Shown here piece by piece: positions 20,850 to 22,291 of a stretch of DNA of 22,291 nucleotides. The notes under the pieces were generated by a model. That model searched no databases, was not told the origin of the DNA, and worked only from the letters and a program-made list of their open reading frames with translations. The position numbers were made by a program, and so were the translations under genes. Numbering within the stretch: the stretch's first letter is position 1; each line of letters begins with the position of its first letter. This DNA comes from AC-37 sp035275105 (GTDB lineage Bacteria; Actinomycetota; Thermoleophilia; Solirubrobacterales; Thermoleophilaceae): NCBI GenBank assembly GCA_035275105.1, contig DATENL010000250.1:1-22291 (forward strand), read 5' to 3'.

Positions 20850-21625
20850 CCGGCGAAATGTAGCCGCCGCAGCTCCCGCATCACGCGCGTTCTGACCTGC
20901 CGGCGCGGCCCCGGCGTGAGCGGATGCCGGAGCGCGAAGCTGAGGAAGCACGCGAGCTCCCAGAGCTCGTGCTCCCGCCTGCGCGCGCTCATGCCGCTGG
21001 CCGGCGACGGCCACCGGTAGCGGGCGAGCTGCCGGTGCACGTAGGCGAACCGCCAGCCCGCCCGGGCGAGCTTGAGGTACATGTGGTAGTCCTCGACCAT
21101 CCACTGCCAGCGCGCGTAGCCGCCGACGGCGCGGGCGGCGCCGGCGCGGATCGTCGCCGTCGGGCAGGGGATCGGGTTCTGCTCGGCGATCTTCGGGAAG
21201 TCGTGCATCGGGTGCACCGACGGGTCGCCGATGTAGTCGTCGTGACCGGTCGGGTGGCCGACGATGTGCGTGTTCGAGTACGCAAGTCCGACGCCGGGGT
21301 CGTCGAAGCACGGCAGGACGTTCTCGAGGTAGTCGGGCTCCCACTCGTCGTCGGCGTCGAGCTGTGAGACGAGCGGGGCCCGGGCGCGGCGCAGGGCGGC
21401 GTTGCGGCCGCCGGCGACGCCGAGGTTGCGCCGCAGCCGGACGATCTCGAGGCGCGGGTCGCGCACGTCGGCGAGGACCTCGCGCACGGGGGTCGGCGAC
21501 GCGTTGTCGACGACGATCAGCTCGAGGTCGGGCACGGTCTGCGCGAGCACCGACTCGACCGAGCGCCCGATGGTGGCGCCGGCCTCGTAGGCCGGCATCA
21601 TCACCGTGGTGCGCGGCTCGCTCAC
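20846..21625 (-). CDS. GT2 family glycosyltransferase
   Basis: A 259-residue GT2 enzyme starting with GTG at 21625, overlapping the upstream stop by 4 bases. TTVMMPAYEAGATIGRSVES at 6-25 opens the fold, LIVVDNASP is at 36-44, NLGVAGGRNAAL (67-78) is a typical loop and SQLDADDEWEPDYL (87-100) holds the DxD metal site. VEDYHMYLKLARAGWRFAYV is the later acceptor-side region. There is no membrane segment. It lies directly upstream of the ABC exporter genes, so it likely acts in assembling the exported chain. The donor is not determined. Confidence 0.88.
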   Translation of the reverse strand: MSEPRTTVMMPAYEAGATIGRSVESVLAQTVPDLELIVVDNASPTPVREVLADVRDPRLEIVRLRRNLGVAGGRNAALRRARAPLVSQLDADDEWEPDYLENVLPCFDDPGVGLAYSNTHIVGHPTGHDDYIGDPSVHPMHDFPKIAEQNPIPCPTATIRAGAARAVGGYARWQWMVEDYHMYLKLARAGWRFAYVHRQLARYRWPSPASGMSARRREHELWELACFLSFALRHPLTPGPRRQVRTRVMRELRRLHFAG

Positions 21626-22291
21626 AGCGCCAGCTCCCGCTCGGCGCGGTCGGCCACGTGCCGTGCGATCGCGAGCGCGGAGGTCGCGGCGGGGGAGGGC
21701 GCGTTGCGGACGTGCAGCGCGCGGTCGGTCGCCTCGAACGCGAAGTCGTCGAGCAGGCCGCCGTCGCGCGCGAGCGCCTGGGCGCGCACGCCGAACGGGC
21801 CGCGGAGCACGTCGGCCGGCCGCAGCTCGGGCACGTAGACGGCGGCGGCACGGGCGAGCGCAGCGCGGCTCGCGGCGTGGCGGAGCTCGGTCGCCCCGGT
21901 CCGCCAGAAGCGCCGCATCATCCGCCACGTGCCCGGCCATGCGAGTGTCGACCCGATCCGCTCGGTCGCCAGGAGCGCGGTCGGGCCGATCGTCACCTCG
22001 CCGTTCGGGAGGCGGCTCAGGTGGACGCCCAGGAACGGCAGGCGCGCGTCCGGCACCGGGTAGATGAGCGCCCTCACCAGGTGGCGCCGCTCGGGGCGCA
22101 GGCGGAGGTAGGCGCCGCGGAAGGGCACGATCCGCGGCTCCGGCCGTCCTCCGCAGGCGACGGCGAGCCGGTCCGCCCACAGGCCGGCGCAGAAGATCGC
22201 GTGGCGCGCGCGGACCTCGCCGCCGCTGGTCGCGATCGCGATCGAGCGCCCGCCGGCGCTCGCGCCGCGAACCTCGCAGCCGGTGACGACG
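21622..22291 (-). CDS. L-2-hydroxyglutarate oxidase-like FAD enzyme, C-terminal part
   Basis: The 223 codons seen are the C-terminal half of an FAD-dependent DAO-family oxidoreductase; the N-terminal FAD-binding GxGxxG lies beyond the right edge. The IVPFRGAYLRLRPE, HLVRALIYPVPD and LPFLGVHLSRLPNGEVTIGP segments closely resemble LhgO, which oxidises L-2-hydroxyglutarate to 2-oxoglutarate at the membrane. Upstream, AIFCAGLWADRLA is the typical end of the FAD domain. It leads, or is internal to, the minus-strand export unit, with its TGA overlapping the glycosyltransferase start. A member with another 2-hydroxy acid or sugar-acid substrate is possible given the location. Confidence 0.8.
   Translation of the reverse strand, partial: VVTGCEVRGASAGGRSIAIATSGGEVRARHAIFCAGLWADRLAVACGGRPEPRIVPFRGAYLRLRPERRHLVRALIYPVPDARLPFLGVHLSRLPNGEVTIGPTALLATERIGSTLAWPGTWRMMRRFWRTGATELRHAASRAALARAAAVYVPELRPADVLRGPFGVRAQALARDGGLLDDFAFEATDRALHVRNAPSPAATSALAIARHVADRAERELAL

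Noticed and set aside
20850..21851. N-terminal extension of the ABC ATPase frame to 21851
   Set aside because: The upstream part of the open frame is antisense or out of frame to the GT2 gene and is low-complexity. The ATPase fold starts normally after the GTG at 20849.
1..22291. tRNA, rRNA, CRISPR arrays, insertion sequences, riboswitches
   Set aside because: Almost the whole window is coding. The few gaps (the longest is 106 bases) hold only the hairpins, promoter-like hexamers and operator listed.

Overview
The window is very GC-rich, uses many GTG and TTG starts, and is packed almost end to end with genes. With the starts chosen here, only about 290 bases lie outside coding sequence. Protein style points to an actinobacterium, and Thermoleophilia/Solirubrobacterales is my best guess; that placement is inference. 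The content is a cell-surface polysaccharide locus: sugar-nucleotide synthesis, at least nine glycosyltransferases, a membrane GT-C-like enzyme, a methyltransferase, and two lipid-linked glycan export systems. No rRNA, tRNA, CRISPR array or insertion sequence was seen.

Layout. (1) 1-967, minus strand: the CDP-hexose pair rfbF (complete) and rfbG (5' part only, running off the left edge). (2) 994-5570, plus strand: three GT2 glycosyltransferases in a row and a MOP-family flippase, translationally coupled and ending at a large nested hairpin (5617-5661). (3) 5677-8231: a GT2 (minus) divergent from a GT4 (plus). (4) 8200-9933, minus: a DPM1-like GT2 followed by a methyltransferase whose 3' end overlaps the GT4 gene. 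(5) 9978-17327, plus: an 818-residue multi-spanning GT-C-like protein, a rhamnosyltransferase-like GT2, a fused GT2-GT4 protein with its own likely promoter, a GT4 related to the fused GT4 half, and a small possibly degenerate protein. (6) 17324-18745: a TetR-family regulator divergent from a small secreted protein, with a perfect 15-bp inverted repeat between them. (7) 18742-22291, minus: an L-2-hydroxyglutarate-oxidase-like flavoprotein (5' end off the window), a GT2, and the Wzt/Wzm ABC exporter pair, all joined by 4-base start/stop overlaps.

How it fits together. RfbF and RfbG make CDP-4-keto-6-deoxyglucose for a deoxy or dideoxy sugar. The GT2 and GT4 enzymes would build the repeat unit or chain on a lipid carrier in the cytoplasm. 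A DPM1-like enzyme would load a polyprenyl-phosphate sugar that a GT-C enzyme could use outside the membrane. Flipping could go by the MOP flippase, and finished chains could leave through the ABC transporter, whose ATPase has a C-terminal extension like cargo-recognising Wzt proteins.

Regulation. Several starts (967-, 994+, 9933-, 9978+, 13448+) have a TAnnnT-type hexamer only 7-10 bases upstream and no Shine-Dalgarno sequence, which suggests leaderless transcripts. The secreted-protein gene at 18026 is the contrast, with a strong AAAGGAGG ribosome binding site.
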